64,000 nucleotides of DNA from Treponema brennaborense. GTDB taxonomy: Bacteria > Spirochaetota > Spirochaetia > Treponematales > Treponemataceae. Below are positions 51,367 through 61,499 of the stretch, one piece after another. Numbering within the stretch: the stretch's first letter is position 1; every line of letters begins with the position of its first letter. The translations under genes and the position numbers were made by a program. The notes beneath the pieces were generated by a model. It searched no databases. It was given only the letters and a program-made list of their open reading frames with translations, and was not told the DNA's origin. The stretch spans positions 25,223-89,222 of the forward strand of contig JAMPCJ010000011.1 in assembly GCA_023666275.1 (NCBI GenBank). Reading direction: 5' to 3'.

Positions 51367-52665
51367 ATGCCTATGAGTTTTTTGCCGCATTCAATGAAAA
51401 TACATATTCAGCGCATTGCCGGCACGCTGCTGATTGCATGCAGTGCCGCTTTGCATGCCGTGCCGCATTTCAGCGGACTGACAGGCGGAGGGCTTGCCGT
51501 AATTCCGAAATCGGAAGAAGATACAGCGGATTTTTCGGTAACGGCGTTTTTTTCCGGGCAATTCGATTTCACGAAAAATCTTATATTCAGAACACAAATG
51601 AATATCAAAACCGAAAATATTTTCGGAAGCAATTTATTCGAGGATACGCCTTCTCTTTTCAAACTTGAGGAAGCATCGCTGACTTATCAGGGAACCGCCG
51701 GCACGATATCGCATTATATCACTGCGTTTTTAGGCTGCATCGATCCGATCGGCTCCGATATTTTTCTGCGGCGCATGTTCGGTGTGCCGGCATTTGCTTC
51801 GAAACTGACGGAACCGGTGCGCAATTTGTACGCAGCGGGAATATATCCGCTGTCCGGCGCCGGACTGGCGTACACAATGAAAATGCCCGCAAATGTAACC
51901 GCAGGAGCGTACATTTACTACAACAAAAATACGCAGACGGAACAAGATTCCGCCGCGTCCGCAAACCCCACGAATCCCTTGTCCGATGATGCAGCGGCAG
52001 ACGGAACGGAAGAAAGCGACGCGGACAGAAGCCTGAATTTCGATTTGCGCTTCGGCGGCGCCTGGAACTATTTTCTTGTCGATGCGGCAGCGGGTTTTTC
52101 GATGGCACTCGAAAAAAAAGACAGCGCAGGGGAAGATGTGATACTTATCATCAAAGAAGCCGATTTTCACGCAGGCGCTTCGTTCTTTTTCGGCAGCAGG
52201 CATACTGTATCGATGCTTTTGCAGGCAGGAATAACAAAACTTCACATAAATCCGTCAGAAGAAAGCGATGAAGAAATAATTTCACTTAAAAACGTATATT
52301 TTTTGATTGAACCGCGTTTTGCTTCGAATAATCTGTGTTTTTCGATGACATTATTCAATATTCCCGACGAATGCATGAAAGATTTGTCTTATATATCAAA
52401 TTCGCTCGGCGTGGACGTTTCGCTTTATTCGAATAATTTAACAATCGGCAGCAGAAACGCGCAAATAGGAACGCACGCAATACTGTCGCTGCCGGGGATA
52501 GACGATTTTACCGATTTTTCGGTGCGGATAGCTCCTTTTATGTGGATAATTCTCGGCAGCGGAAAACTGGACGCCTGCATAAAATCGGATATTCTGGAAT
52601 ACACTTCTTTTGATAATTTTCTGAAACATACCGAATTATCGATATCGTATAAGGTTCAAATATGA
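51367..52665 (+). CDS. Predicted outer-membrane beta-barrel protein
   Basis: A 432-residue protein. A signal peptide begins at Met10 (MKIHIQRIAGTLLIACSAALHA). The mature part consists of many alternating strands with aromatic ends (FSVTAFFSGQFDFTKNLIFRTQMNIKTEN, VDAAAGFSMALEKKD, FHAGASFFFGSRHTVSMLLQAG, LNFDLRFGGAWNYFLV), as in porin-like outer-membrane proteins of spirochetes. An acidic, polar loop of ~30 residues at ~195-220 looks surface-exposed. Function unknown. It overlaps the next barrel-like gene by 4 bases. The start may be ATG 51367 or the internal ATG at 51394. Confidence 0.65.
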   Translation: MPMSFLPHSMKIHIQRIAGTLLIACSAALHAVPHFSGLTGGGLAVIPKSEEDTADFSVTAFFSGQFDFTKNLIFRTQMNIKTENIFGSNLFEDTPSLFKLEEASLTYQGTAGTISHYITAFLGCIDPIGSDIFLRRMFGVPAFASKLTEPVRNLYAAGIYPLSGAGLAYTMKMPANVTAGAYIYYNKNTQTEQDSAASANPTNPLSDDAAADGTEESDADRSLNFDLRFGGAWNYFLVDAAAGFSMALEKKDSAGEDVILIIKEADFHAGASFFFGSRHTVSMLLQAGITKLHINPSEESDEEIISLKNVYFLIEPRFASNNLCFSMTLFNIPDECMKDLSYISNSLGVDVSLYSNNLTIGSRNAQIGTHAILSLPGIDDFTDFSVRIAPFMWIILGSGKLDACIKSDILEYTSFDNFLKHTELSISYKVQI

Positions 52666-53432
52666 GCATATCTCCGCTGAGAAAAATTATCGTTTTTTTT
52701 CTCGCAGCGGGAATCGGCATGTATCCGGCATTCTGTCTTGAATTCCAAGCAATCGGACACTTTGACAATTATCGGGGAAACAAAGCCGGCATTTCGGTTT
52801 TTCTTTCGGAACGCCTCGGCGGCATTTGGCGCATAAACGCGGATGTAAAATACGAGAACGGCGGACAATATACGGCAGCGTGCACCGCGGAAGCACAGGG
52901 CAGCGTTGTCAGTGCGGAAAGCGGAATTATATACCGCATAAAACCGGCGGATGTTCTGCCGGGAATGCTTCTCAGATGCGATTTGAACATTTTTCCGGCG
53001 TTTGCATTGACATCGAAATTGATAATCGGCGGTTCTCCCGACAACTTGAAAACAATAAAACTGCTTGACATCGAAAGCGGTTTTATTGTCAATTCGAAAA
53101 ATTCCCGCACAAAAATCGCATACAATTACTGCCGTGAAACGGAAAACAGCAGCGTGTACAGCCGCAATAAAATTATTTTCGACGTTTTATGTTTCGACAG
53201 CGCCACACCGTTTAGAATGGGACTGACAGCCGTTTTTTCGCATCGGCAGGAACAGAACCGCCGGCAGGATTTCGACATAACGCTGGAAACCGGAACCAAA
53301 ATCGAGTATCTTGCTTCCGGCAAAAAAAGGCTGTATTTCATTCAAGCCGGCACATTGATTTCGACAAATAAATACACGGAATACCCGCTTTCTTTTTCAT
53401 GCGGCGCGGGCGTAAAATTCTTTATCGAATAA
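52662..53432 (+). CDS. Second predicted outer-membrane beta-barrel protein
   Basis: A 256-residue protein with a signal peptide (LRKIIVFFLAAGIGMYPAFC, cleavage near 25). The mature region is strand-rich with alternating hydrophobic residues and ends in a strand with a C-terminal aromatic (VKFFIE). The ATG overlaps the stop of the preceding barrel-like gene (ATGA), implying that the two are made together and might work together. Its last 11 bases overlap the end of the convergent dapL gene. I know no named family. Confidence 0.6.
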   Translation: MSISPLRKIIVFFLAAGIGMYPAFCLEFQAIGHFDNYRGNKAGISVFLSERLGGIWRINADVKYENGGQYTAACTAEAQGSVVSAESGIIYRIKPADVLPGMLLRCDLNIFPAFALTSKLIIGGSPDNLKTIKLLDIESGFIVNSKNSRTKIAYNYCRETENSSVYSRNKIIFDVLCFDSATPFRMGLTAVFSHRQEQNRRQDFDITLETGTKIEYLASGKKRLYFIQAGTLISTNKYTEYPLSFSCGAGVKFFIE

Positions 53433-54657
53433 CAAATGATTCCAAGCGTTTTACGGCTTCGATAATGTTTTCGCGGTGCCCGAACGCGCTGAAACGGATG
53501 CAGCTCTCGCCGCCGGCGCCGAATCCGGAACCGGGCGTTGTAATGACATGGCACTGCGAAAGCAATTCGTCAAACAGTTCCCAGCTTTTTTTCCCCGGAA
53601 AGCGCGCCCATACATACGGAGCGTTTTTTCCGCCGTACACATTGACGCCTGCGGCGCGGAAATTATCGGCGCACAACGCCTTGCATATAATTGCCGCGTT
53701 TTCCAAATAATAATCCGTAAGCTGCCGCGTTTCCTCAATGCCTTGTTCATCCAAAGCCGCAAGACCGCCCGCCTGGGCAATGTTCGAGGCGCCGTTGAAA
53801 AACGTGTTTGTCAGGCGCGCCCAGGAATCGGCAACGGATGAACCGTCGGAAAAGGTTAATTCCCGCGGAACAACAGACCAGCCGAGACGGACGCCGGTAA
53901 AACCGACAGGTTTTGAAAACGAATTGATTTCCACAGCGCATCGGCGGCTGCCTTCTATTTCGAAAATCGATTTCGGCAGATCGGGCTCTCTGATATACGC
54001 CGAATACGCGGCATCGAAAATAATAAGCGAATCCGTGCGCACCGCGGCGCGGACAAGTTCTTCCAGCTGCTCGCGGGAAGCGGCGGCGCCGGTCGGATTA
54101 TTCGGCGAACAAAAATAAATCAGAGAATGTTTCTGCAGTACCGACAAATCGGGGAAAAAATCGTTTTCCGGCAGACAGGGAAGATATGTAATGCCGTCAT
54201 ATCCGGAAATATCCTGCCGAAAACAGCCGGTTGCGCCGACCATAACCGAACCGTCCACATACACAGGGTATGCGGGATCCTGAATTGCCGGACGTACATT
54301 CGCCCCGAACAGCTGCTGCATGCGGCCGACATCGCATTTTGCGCCGTCCGATACAAAAACTTCTTCCGCGGCAATTTTTCCGCTATACAGCACGCGGGCA
54401 ATTTTTTCGCGGAGTTCCGGAAAGCCGGCGCTGTCATCGCCGTAACCGCTGTAGCCTTCTTTTGTGCCGAGCTGCCGCACATATTGTTCCATTTCGGCGG
54501 CAATATGCGGCGTCAGCGGTTCTGTCGTATTGCCGATGCTCAAGCTGATAACTTTTGCTTCGGGGTGTTCCGCGGCAAAGCGGCGGCGGCGTTTTGCGAT
54601 TTCGGGAAACAAATATCCGGCGGAAACTTTTGCCATATTTTCATTTTTATCTATCAT
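53422..54657 (-). CDS. dapL: LL-diaminopimelate aminotransferase
   Basis: A 411-residue class I/II PLP aminotransferase. KVSAGYLFPEIAKRRRRFAAEHPEAKVISLSIGNTTEPL is the DapL N-terminus; VFVSDGAKCDVGRMQQLFG is diagnostic; the PLP lysine is in INSFSKPVGFTGVRLGW; CHVITTPGSGFGAGGESCIRFSAFG ends the active site. DapL converts tetrahydrodipicolinate directly to LL-DAP, bypassing the acylated route. An AGGAG site precedes ATG. Together with the cysteine-less DapF-like protein and the altered MurE motif in this window, it bears on which diamino acid is made and used for murein. Confidence 0.95.
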   Translation of the reverse strand: MIDKNENMAKVSAGYLFPEIAKRRRRFAAEHPEAKVISLSIGNTTEPLTPHIAAEMEQYVRQLGTKEGYSGYGDDSAGFPELREKIARVLYSGKIAAEEVFVSDGAKCDVGRMQQLFGANVRPAIQDPAYPVYVDGSVMVGATGCFRQDISGYDGITYLPCLPENDFFPDLSVLQKHSLIYFCSPNNPTGAAASREQLEELVRAAVRTDSLIIFDAAYSAYIREPDLPKSIFEIEGSRRCAVEINSFSKPVGFTGVRLGWSVVPRELTFSDGSSVADSWARLTNTFFNGASNIAQAGGLAALDEQGIEETRQLTDYYLENAAIICKALCADNFRAAGVNVYGGKNAPYVWARFPGKKSWELFDELLSQCHVITTPGSGFGAGGESCIRFSAFGHRENIIEAVKRLESFVIR

Positions 54658-54741
54658 AATATACTCCTAACAAACGAGCCGATTATACACCTTTGCCCGT
54701 TCTGTGAAAAGCAATATACGCGCTGCCGCCGCAAAAAAATC

Positions 54742-55371
54742 TTATTCCGCAGTCGTATCCGCGTCCCGGTCGGGCAGCAATACCGCGGCAGCGGACTGAA
54801 ACGCTTCATCCGGCAGGCCTTTTTTCAAGTACGCACTGATAAGGGAACGCAGTTCAGGCGGAAACGCGTTCCAGTATTTCGGAAGCCATTCGCCGCCGAA
54901 CGCATTTCTGAGCGCGCGGTCTTCTTCCGGAGCAAGCGTTCCAAGACTGTAATTTATAAAAGCGGCAACCATTTCGCGCATAGCGGCAACAGGGAAACCG
55001 TTTACCTTGCCGTCACGGACAAGCGATCGTCCTTCCCGCAAGGCGGAAGCTGCTTCCGACTTTTTGGCGGCGAATACATCGGGCACCATCTGCGAAACAA
55101 TATATTCCACTTCATCTGCTGCCAAATTCGGAGATTCTTTGCGCACAAGATTCCGCGCCATATCACGGATAGATTCCGACAAGCCGCCGATGCTTGCCGC
55201 TATGGAATTATTGACAATTTTCGAAACGTCTTTTGCAAACTGAAACGGTGTGCCGCCCGCGGACATATCGGCACGCCGCCTTTTCACTGCGGCTTCGACT
55301 GCGTCTAATTCTTTGGGACTGCACCGATTCAAAATATAATCGAGCACTGACATCATTTCAGATTCAGCCAC
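54742..55371 (-). CDS. Hypothetical protein
   Basis: A 209-residue, mostly alpha-helical soluble protein starting with GTG behind AAGGAAG. MSVLDYILNRCSPKELDAVEAAVKRRR, then FAKDVSKIVNNSIAASIGGLSESIRDMARNLVRKESPNLAADEVEYIVSQMVPDVFA. No motif is known to me and there is no membrane segment. It is divergent from the PhnP-like gene, 56 bases away. Likely a lineage-specific spirochete protein. Confidence 0.65.
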   Translation of the reverse strand: MAESEMMSVLDYILNRCSPKELDAVEAAVKRRRADMSAGGTPFQFAKDVSKIVNNSIAASIGGLSESIRDMARNLVRKESPNLAADEVEYIVSQMVPDVFAAKKSEAASALREGRSLVRDGKVNGFPVAAMREMVAAFINYSLGTLAPEEDRALRNAFGGEWLPKYWNAFPPELRSLISAYLKKGLPDEAFQSAAAVLLPDRDADTTAE

Positions 55372-55391
55372 GGCAAACTTCCTTTTGTTAC

Positions 55392-55420
55392 TTGATAGCG
55401 ATTGTAGCAGGTATTATACT
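55392..55420 (+). promoter_or_regulatory. Promoter of the PhnP-like gene; predicted leaderless start
   Basis: -35 TTGATA (55392-55397), 17-base spacer, -10 TATACT (55415-55420); ATG at 55428 lies 7 bases beyond the -10, and there is no ribosome site. Confidence 0.6.
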
Positions 55421-55427
55421 GTTTGTC

Positions 55428-56258
55428 ATGCACATCACCCTCACAGGAACAGGCACAAGCCACGGCGTTCCGGTTATCGGTTGTTCCTGCGCCGTCTGCA
55501 AGTCAAGCGATCCCCGCGACAAACGGCTGCGCTCAAGCGCCTGGATCACCGATGATGACGGAACGTCCGTTGTCATTGATATAGGGCCGGAATTCCGCAT
55601 ACAGGCGCTGAAATTCGGCATAACAAAACTCGACGCGCTGCTCATAACGCACAGCCATGCCGATCACCTGCACGGGCTCGACGATGTACGCGTTTTTTCG
55701 CATGCGTGCCGCGAAAAAGATTTTCGGCAGCAAAAGCCGCCGCTGCCGGTTTACGCAAACGAACAAGCAGCCGCAGATATACGAGAACGTTTCCCGTATA
55801 TATTTAAAAAGTCCCATAGCGAAAACGGAAGGCCGCAGATCACGCTTGCCGCCGCGGAACAATATTCTGCGGAAAATCCGCTTGTCGTCGGCTCTTTGTC
55901 GTTTGTTCCGGTTCCGGTCATGCACGGAGCGCTCGAATGCTGCGGCTGGATTATCAACGGCACCGCCGCCTACATTACAGACTGCAGCGGCATCGGCGAA
56001 GCATCACTGCAAATGCTCAAAGGAATACGCTGCTTTATTATAGACGCGCTCCGAGCCAAACCGCATCCGACGCACTGCTCGTTTGACGAAGCATGCAGAT
56101 ACGCGGCGGAAATCGACGCGGAACAGACTTTTATCACGCACATCTGCCACGATACGCATCACAATGAAATAAATGCGTATCTTGCGAAAAAACGGAATGA
56201 CTTGAAAATCCGCGGATCGCTGGAAGCCGCATACGACGGACTTTCGCTGGAATTCTGA
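55428..56258 (+). CDS. PhnP-like metallo-beta-lactamase-fold hydrolase
   Basis: A 276-residue protein with the MBL fold of the PhnP/lipoate-like phosphodiesterase group: MHITLTGTGTSHGVPVIGCSCAVC with the Cys-x-C-x2-C structural-metal cluster (GCSCAVCKSSDPRDKRLRSSAWI), LLITHSHADHLHGLDD (HxHxDH), VMHGALECCGW, and TFITHICHDTHHNEI. PhnP hydrolyses cyclic phosphate esters; related enzymes act on RNA ends. The substrate here is unknown. The start at 55428 fits both the family N-terminus and the promoter position. An in-frame upstream extension to 55233 is not family sequence. Confidence 0.88.
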   Translation: MHITLTGTGTSHGVPVIGCSCAVCKSSDPRDKRLRSSAWITDDDGTSVVIDIGPEFRIQALKFGITKLDALLITHSHADHLHGLDDVRVFSHACREKDFRQQKPPLPVYANEQAAADIRERFPYIFKKSHSENGRPQITLAAAEQYSAENPLVVGSLSFVPVPVMHGALECCGWIINGTAAYITDCSGIGEASLQMLKGIRCFIIDALRAKPHPTHCSFDEACRYAAEIDAEQTFITHICHDTHHNEINAYLAKKRNDLKIRGSLEAAYDGLSLEF

Positions 56259-56319
56259 AAAACGCGTTCGTTTATCGTTTGTTTCTGCGGATGAAATTTT
56301 CGGCAAGATACGCGTTTGT

Positions 56320-57345
56320 TCACAAACTTCTGCAAACGGCTTTTATTTCTTCCAAGACAGCAAGCGTTTTCAGTCCACTTTCCAGCGAAGAGCGCAGCGG
56401 ACACGCGCCGTCGAGAAAATCAACCGCATGCTGTGTCATATTCGCGAAATATCCCGTCTTTTTCGGAATCTTTGTTTTTACCAGCGCGAGAGAATAAAAG
56501 CCGCTGTATAATTTCGATTTTTTTCTCAAAAACAGCCGCGCATAGCCGTTGCCGATTTGTATCCGCCCTTCGGTACCGTGAATATCGATATCGAATCCGA
56601 AATACTTGCTGCGTCCGGAAAACGAAAACTGCACGGCCGGACACTGCGGCACGCTGTAGGAAACCTGAATATTTCTGACGTTTCCCGAAGAATCGCTGTG
56701 AATGCCGAAAACAGCGGGATTTGCAAATTCCGCGTCAAGCAGATAGCGCACGGTATCGACAAGATGCGTTCCGTCATGCAGCAGGCTGTATAAACCGGTT
56801 TTTTCTTCTGCGGCGGAATAAACCCGCAAGCCCGACCACAGCGAAGCGGCGGCCGTCTGAATATCGCCTATTTTTGCAAGCCATTGCTTTGCAAGCGCAT
56901 AATCGGCAGCAAAGCGGCGCTCGTGATTGACGAGTACCGGAATATCATAAGATTCTGCAATGCGGCGGATTTCCGTGCCTTCCGCCGCAGAAAGCGCAAC
57001 GGGTTTTTCGAGAATTATAAGCCGCGGACGGCAGCGCGCCGCATCACGGAAAACCGAAAGATGCGAGTCTTCGTTCACTGCCACGGCGATAATATCGGGA
57101 TGTTCCTGCCGTGCAAGCTCCGAAGCGGAATCATATAACGCCGCGTTTTTGTGTTTTCTGCCCCAGTCCTCAAGACTTTCTTTGCGGATATCGCAGGCGG
57201 CAATAAGACGGATTCTGTGGTTTGCATCGAACGCCGCCGTATGAGAAGCCGGCTGTTCGCGTTTTTTGTCAAAGGCAAGCGTATATCCTATGCGCCCCGT
57301 GCCGACAAGCGCCGCCGTATATACGGGCTTTTCAAAATCTTTCAT
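56320..57345 (-). CDS. Gfo/Idh/MocA-family oxidoreductase
   Basis: A 341-residue NAD(P)-dependent enzyme. The N-terminal Rossmann domain has YTAALVGTGRIGYTLAFD, RLIAACDIRKESLEDWGRKH and IIAVAVNEDSHLSVFRDAA; the family hallmark EKP is in RLIILEKPVALSAAEG; the second domain has NHERRFAADYALAKQW and LYSLLHDGTHLVDTVRYLL with a His that is likely catalytic. The substrate is probably a sugar or sugar acid. It lies 15 bases after the MCP gene on the same strand (the MCP stop is upstream of it in transcription... on the genome the MCP gene is at higher coordinates but its end is next to this start), so the two may be cotranscribed. Confidence 0.88.
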   Translation of the reverse strand: MKDFEKPVYTAALVGTGRIGYTLAFDKKREQPASHTAAFDANHRIRLIAACDIRKESLEDWGRKHKNAALYDSASELARQEHPDIIAVAVNEDSHLSVFRDAARCRPRLIILEKPVALSAAEGTEIRRIAESYDIPVLVNHERRFAADYALAKQWLAKIGDIQTAAASLWSGLRVYSAAEEKTGLYSLLHDGTHLVDTVRYLLDAEFANPAVFGIHSDSSGNVRNIQVSYSVPQCPAVQFSFSGRSKYFGFDIDIHGTEGRIQIGNGYARLFLRKKSKLYSGFYSLALVKTKIPKKTGYFANMTQHAVDFLDGACPLRSSLESGLKTLAVLEEIKAVCRSL

Positions 57346-57360
57346 GCATGCATTATCGCA

Positions 57361-59457
57361 TTATACCGTAAATAAATCTATCTGCTCCCCGATTTCGCCG
57401 ACAGCGGCGCGGACTTTTTCCGACAAAACGGACAAAGCGCTTTCCGATTCCGTGATTTCAGCCGCAGCGGCAGACATTTCGCGCATACTGTTTCCGATTT
57501 GCAGCGTCGAATTTTGCAGCCGCCGGATTTCGCCCAAAATGGTTTCATTGCCGGCAGACATTTCCGACGACGACATGCGCACTTCCGCGGTGCTGTCGTT
57601 CATAATTCGCAGCGCCTGAAAAATCTGGCGGGAACCTTCCTGCTGTTCCGCCATTGCCTGTTTTATCTGCCTGACAAGCTGATCGGTGGAATGAATGCGG
57701 CTCGATACGGAACCGAAAGAGGCTTCCAGTTCTTTCGACGCGGAAACGACGGACGCAATCGACGTCATTATTTTTTCCAGCTCCGCGCCGATAGAACGCG
57801 ATTGTTCGGAAGAGGTTTCCGACAATTTTCTGATTTCATCGGCGACAACGGAAAAGCCTTTTCCCGCTTCGCCGGCATGGGCGGCTTCAATGGCGGCGTT
57901 CATCGCCAGCATATTTGTCTGGCTTGCAATATTCGCAATGGCGGCATTCGCTTCCTGAAGCATTTCCGACTGAGAAGCGATGACGGCGACAGTATCGCTG
58001 ACAACCGTTTGTTTTTGAGCGCCGGCAGCCGCATCGGTTTCAAGCAGTCCGAATTCATCCGACATTTTTACGACAGACGTGTTTACGGCAGTGATATTTC
58101 CTATCATCTGCTCCACAGCCGCGGACGCCTGCGTTACGCCGGACGACTGGTTTTCGATCATTTTTTCAAGCGACACGATATTCTGCGCAATTTCCGTTAC
58201 CGCGCCGGATGTGCTTTCGACAATGGCGGACTGTTCTTGCACATGACTGCCGACATTTTCCATATTCGAAACGATTCCGTCGATTGCGCCGGATGCGTGC
58301 CGAACGCCGTCCCGCAATTCCGCATCTATTTTTATCAAATTATCTTTTGATTTTTTTACCGACGCAATAATGCCGCGAAGCTTTGCGACAAACGTATTGA
58401 ATCCGGCAACCAGCCTGCCGATTTCGTCATTCCGCCGAACGGCGATAGACGTTGTTAAATCGGCGGCTCCGGCGGCGATTTTGTTTATCGATTCTTCGAC
58501 GGCAAGCAGTGGTTTTGTAATTCTGCCGATCAGAAAAACACAGCACAAAAAAATAGCCGCCGCCGCACATATACTCGCGGCAAGAATACACAAACGCATT
58601 CTGCAGGCAATAGCCTGAACCTGCGCCTCAGGGATAAAAATGCACAATGACCATCCGCAGGTATCGGGAATCGGCGCAAATACGGCGCGGTAGCGCATCT
58701 TCTGCGGATCGGTTATCGTGCCGGAACCTTTTTCACCGGCAGTCATGAGCGAAGTCAATTCTTCCAATCCGCGGTACCCGAAAGACGACGATTCCGCGAA
58801 ATTAACTTTCATCACCAGCTCTTTTTGGTAATGAGTTATGACGGCGCCGTTGCCGTCAACAATGAACGCGCGGCCGCTGCCGAGTTTTATGTCATCGGAA
58901 ATTTTTTGCAGCATATCGATAGAAACAGCGCCGCCGAAAAAACCGAATGTCTTTCCGCCTGCATCTTTTGCGGCGCAGACAACGTGGAACACGGTCTTTT
59001 TGTTTATTCGGGACAAAACGGGATTCCCGACAAACACATTTTTTCCCTCTTTCATTACGGCGGAAAAATACGGTCTGTCCGATACAAAAACTCCGTTTTT
59101 ATCCGGCAAATGCGTCAGCCCGTCTTCTCCGCAGAAAAACACATATTCAAACGCGGAATGTATCGAATCTTCCTGCCGGCGAAACCAAGTTAAAACCTCT
59201 TCGGAACTGCCTGTTTTGACAGCCGCGGATTCCGCAAGCCGGCGCAGTTCGCTGCGGGAATTTTCAAGCCATTTGCCTATTTCCGCGGCACGGGCAGACG
59301 CAACTTGAATGCCCAGCGACGTATACAGCGAAGCGACCGAACCGCCCGCCATTCTTACAACCAGCGTATTTTGAACAGCCGACAGCAAAACAATGACCGT
59401 GCATATCACCGCCGCAAAGCGCCGCGCAATGCGCAATCGTTTTTCCGATATTTTCAT
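57361..59457 (-). CDS. Methyl-accepting chemotaxis protein with Cache sensor
   Basis: A 698-residue receptor. Transmembrane segment 1 at ~12-30; periplasmic double-Cache-like sensor ~35-285 ([57 protein letters not shown], typical for small-molecule ligands); segment 2 near 290-312; HAMP to ~365 ([32 protein letters not shown]); signalling hairpin centred on [38 protein letters not shown]. There is no C-terminal CheR pentapeptide. It should feed the CheA system encoded 6 kb away. The start at 59457 is preferred over one five codons upstream. Confidence 0.94.
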   Translation of the reverse strand: MKISEKRLRIARRFAAVICTVIVLLSAVQNTLVVRMAGGSVASLYTSLGIQVASARAAEIGKWLENSRSELRRLAESAAVKTGSSEEVLTWFRRQEDSIHSAFEYVFFCGEDGLTHLPDKNGVFVSDRPYFSAVMKEGKNVFVGNPVLSRINKKTVFHVVCAAKDAGGKTFGFFGGAVSIDMLQKISDDIKLGSGRAFIVDGNGAVITHYQKELVMKVNFAESSSFGYRGLEELTSLMTAGEKGSGTITDPQKMRYRAVFAPIPDTCGWSLCIFIPEAQVQAIACRMRLCILAASICAAAAIFLCCVFLIGRITKPLLAVEESINKIAAGAADLTTSIAVRRNDEIGRLVAGFNTFVAKLRGIIASVKKSKDNLIKIDAELRDGVRHASGAIDGIVSNMENVGSHVQEQSAIVESTSGAVTEIAQNIVSLEKMIENQSSGVTQASAAVEQMIGNITAVNTSVVKMSDEFGLLETDAAAGAQKQTVVSDTVAVIASQSEMLQEANAAIANIASQTNMLAMNAAIEAAHAGEAGKGFSVVADEIRKLSETSSEQSRSIGAELEKIMTSIASVVSASKELEASFGSVSSRIHSTDQLVRQIKQAMAEQQEGSRQIFQALRIMNDSTAEVRMSSSEMSAGNETILGEIRRLQNSTLQIGNSMREMSAAAAEITESESALSVLSEKVRAAVGEIGEQIDLFTV

Positions 59458-59689
59458 AAAAACTCTCCACAAAACTATAATTATAGCTTTGCGTGCATGC
59501 CGCGTCCAGAAAAGCCGCAGTCCTTTGCCAAGAGTATGCTGTCATTCAATAAATCTGTTTACGATTAGCCCGAAAAAACACTGAAAAACAATAACAGCAC
59601 AGCCGAGCAGCCGCACGGAATCGGAGAAAAATGTTTTTTCGATAAGAAAGCAGGCAAAACAGCCGAAAGTACGGCTGTCCGCGGATTTT

Positions 59690-60019
59690 TCAGCAGATTG
59701 CCCCGCCGGTGATTTTCACGACGGAATCCGTATTATCGGAAGCTTGTTCATCTGCGGCGGAGGATTCGAAAAAAGAAAGCGACTCCACACAGACGCTGGT
59801 ATCGGGCGTTCCCGTATACGAATTTCTGGAAATAAAAAGTTCCGCCGAAGAAAGCGGCGTGTTCCATTTTATTTTATTGAAAACATTCCACAGCGCTGTT
59901 TCCGCGAACGGGCAGTCAAATCCGAGCTTTACATTGATATAAGCAACAGGAGAAGGGATTTTATTCGAAACCGGCAGTACAAGAGCATAAATCGCTTCGC
60001 AAACTTCTTCTTCATTCAT
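59690..60019 (-). CDS. Hypothetical protein
   Basis: A 109-residue acidic protein (MNEEEVCEAIYALVLPVSNKIPSPVAYINVKLGFDCPFAETALWNVFNKIKW...). It has a compact alpha/beta look, then a Ser/Asp-rich tail ending VVKITGGAIC. No signal peptide and no family known to me. It follows the MATE gene by 97 bases on the same strand. Confidence that it is coding rests on composition and lack of any competing frame. Confidence 0.5.
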   Translation of the reverse strand: MNEEEVCEAIYALVLPVSNKIPSPVAYINVKLGFDCPFAETALWNVFNKIKWNTPLSSAELFISRNSYTGTPDTSVCVESLSFFESSAADEQASDNTDSVVKITGGAIC

Positions 60020-60116
60020 GGAAACAATTTTACAACAGCTCCGCAGCCGCTGCAAGCCCTCTGCGCAAAAAAATATCGGCAAGCAGCGCAGGACAAATCG
60101 AATCAGCGCGGCTGTC

Positions 60117-61499
60117 TTACATTCCGCAGCGCGAAACAGCGTTCAGCGGAAGCCTTGAGGAAAAATTGCGCTTTGACTGCACGGCGTAATACGCGCACAG
60201 CAAAACCGATGTTGTTATCCAAGTGATAGGATAACTCGCAAGCACCGTCAGTATGTCTTTGCGCAGCGGAACGGCAGCCGCAATCCAGACAAGCCGCAGA
60301 ACACAAATGCCGCCGCATGTCATCAGCATGGGAACAATTGTTTTTCCGCATCCTCTGAGCGCACCCGAAAGTATTTCGACGCAAATATACGTGATGAATG
60401 TCGGCACAATGAATCGGATAACCGAAACGCCGCACTCCACAACGGCGGCATCGCCTGAAAACATTTTGAGAATGGCAGGCGCATATATATAGAAAAAAAC
60501 CGATATAAGCACAGCAGCAACCGCCGACATGCCGAGCGTTTCCCACATGCTTTTTTTTACGCGGTCGATTTTTCCCGCGCCGTAATTCTGCCCCGCGAAT
60601 GTTGTTATCGCTATTCCGAACGAATTTATCGTCATCCAGAACATCGCGTCGACTCTGCTTTCCGCCGCGCAGGCAGCAATTGTTACCGTGCCGAACATAT
60701 TGATTGCCGACTGGATTATGATATTCGAAATATTATACATAGATGACTGAAGCCCGCCGGGAAGACCGATTTTGAGCATCTGGTGCAGCAGGCGCGGCGT
60801 TACGGAAATTTTTCGTATTTCCAGCCGGTATGATTCATGAGAACGCATCATGCAGGCGCATACAAGAATCATGCTGACTGTCTGCGACAGCACAGTCGCC
60901 CAGGCGGCGCCGGCAATGCCGAAACGGAAGCATCCGACAAACAGCAGATCCAAAAGCACGTTTACGGCGCAGGAAACAATCAGAAAATAGAGCGGACGCC
61001 GCGAGTCGCCGACCGCACGGAGAATTCCCGCGCCCATATTGTACACAATTTGCGGCAAAATCCCCGCAAAAAATATCGTAAGATACAGCGAAGCCTGATA
61101 AATTATTTCGTTCGGCGTTTTCATTTTCCGCAAAATCAGCGGAGAAAACAGAACGCCCGCAATTGTTATCAAAATCCCGCAGGCAACGGACAGTGCAACA
61201 GCCGTATGCACCGCGTCCGAAACATCGCGCGTCTTTTTTGCGCCGAAAAACTGCGATATGATGACCGTCGCGCCGGAAGAAAGCCCGACAAAAAATCCGA
61301 CGAGAAGATTGATGACAGACGCCGTACAGCCGCCCACGGAAGCAAGCGCTTCTTTTCCCAAAAACCTGCCGACAATAATAGCATCCGAAGTATTATATAT
61401 TTGCTGAAAAAACGTCCCCAAAAGTATCGGAAAAAAGAACGCCAGCAATTGTTTCCAAATAACGCCTTCCGTTACGCGGGTGTCCAAACGACTGCTCAT
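60117..61499 (-). CDS. MATE-family multidrug/sodium antiporter
   Basis: A 460-residue, twelve-helix membrane exporter of the DinF/NorM type. VIWKQLLAFFFPILLGTFFQQIYNTSDAIIVGRFLGKEALASVGG is the first helix pair, with the characteristic QxxY/D segment and GLSSGATVIISQFFGAKK; the second half repeats the pattern (GLPGGLQSSMYNISNIIIQSAINMFGTVTIAACAAESRVD..). Such proteins extrude cationic drugs using Na+ or H+ gradients. The ATG lies 8 bases from a good -10 with no ribosome site. Confidence 0.93.
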   Translation of the reverse strand: MSSRLDTRVTEGVIWKQLLAFFFPILLGTFFQQIYNTSDAIIVGRFLGKEALASVGGCTASVINLLVGFFVGLSSGATVIISQFFGAKKTRDVSDAVHTAVALSVACGILITIAGVLFSPLILRKMKTPNEIIYQASLYLTIFFAGILPQIVYNMGAGILRAVGDSRRPLYFLIVSCAVNVLLDLLFVGCFRFGIAGAAWATVLSQTVSMILVCACMMRSHESYRLEIRKISVTPRLLHQMLKIGLPGGLQSSMYNISNIIIQSAINMFGTVTIAACAAESRVDAMFWMTINSFGIAITTFAGQNYGAGKIDRVKKSMWETLGMSAVAAVLISVFFYIYAPAILKMFSGDAAVVECGVSVIRFIVPTFITYICVEILSGALRGCGKTIVPMLMTCGGICVLRLVWIAAAVPLRKDILTVLASYPITWITTSVLLCAYYAVQSKRNFSSRLPLNAVSRCGM

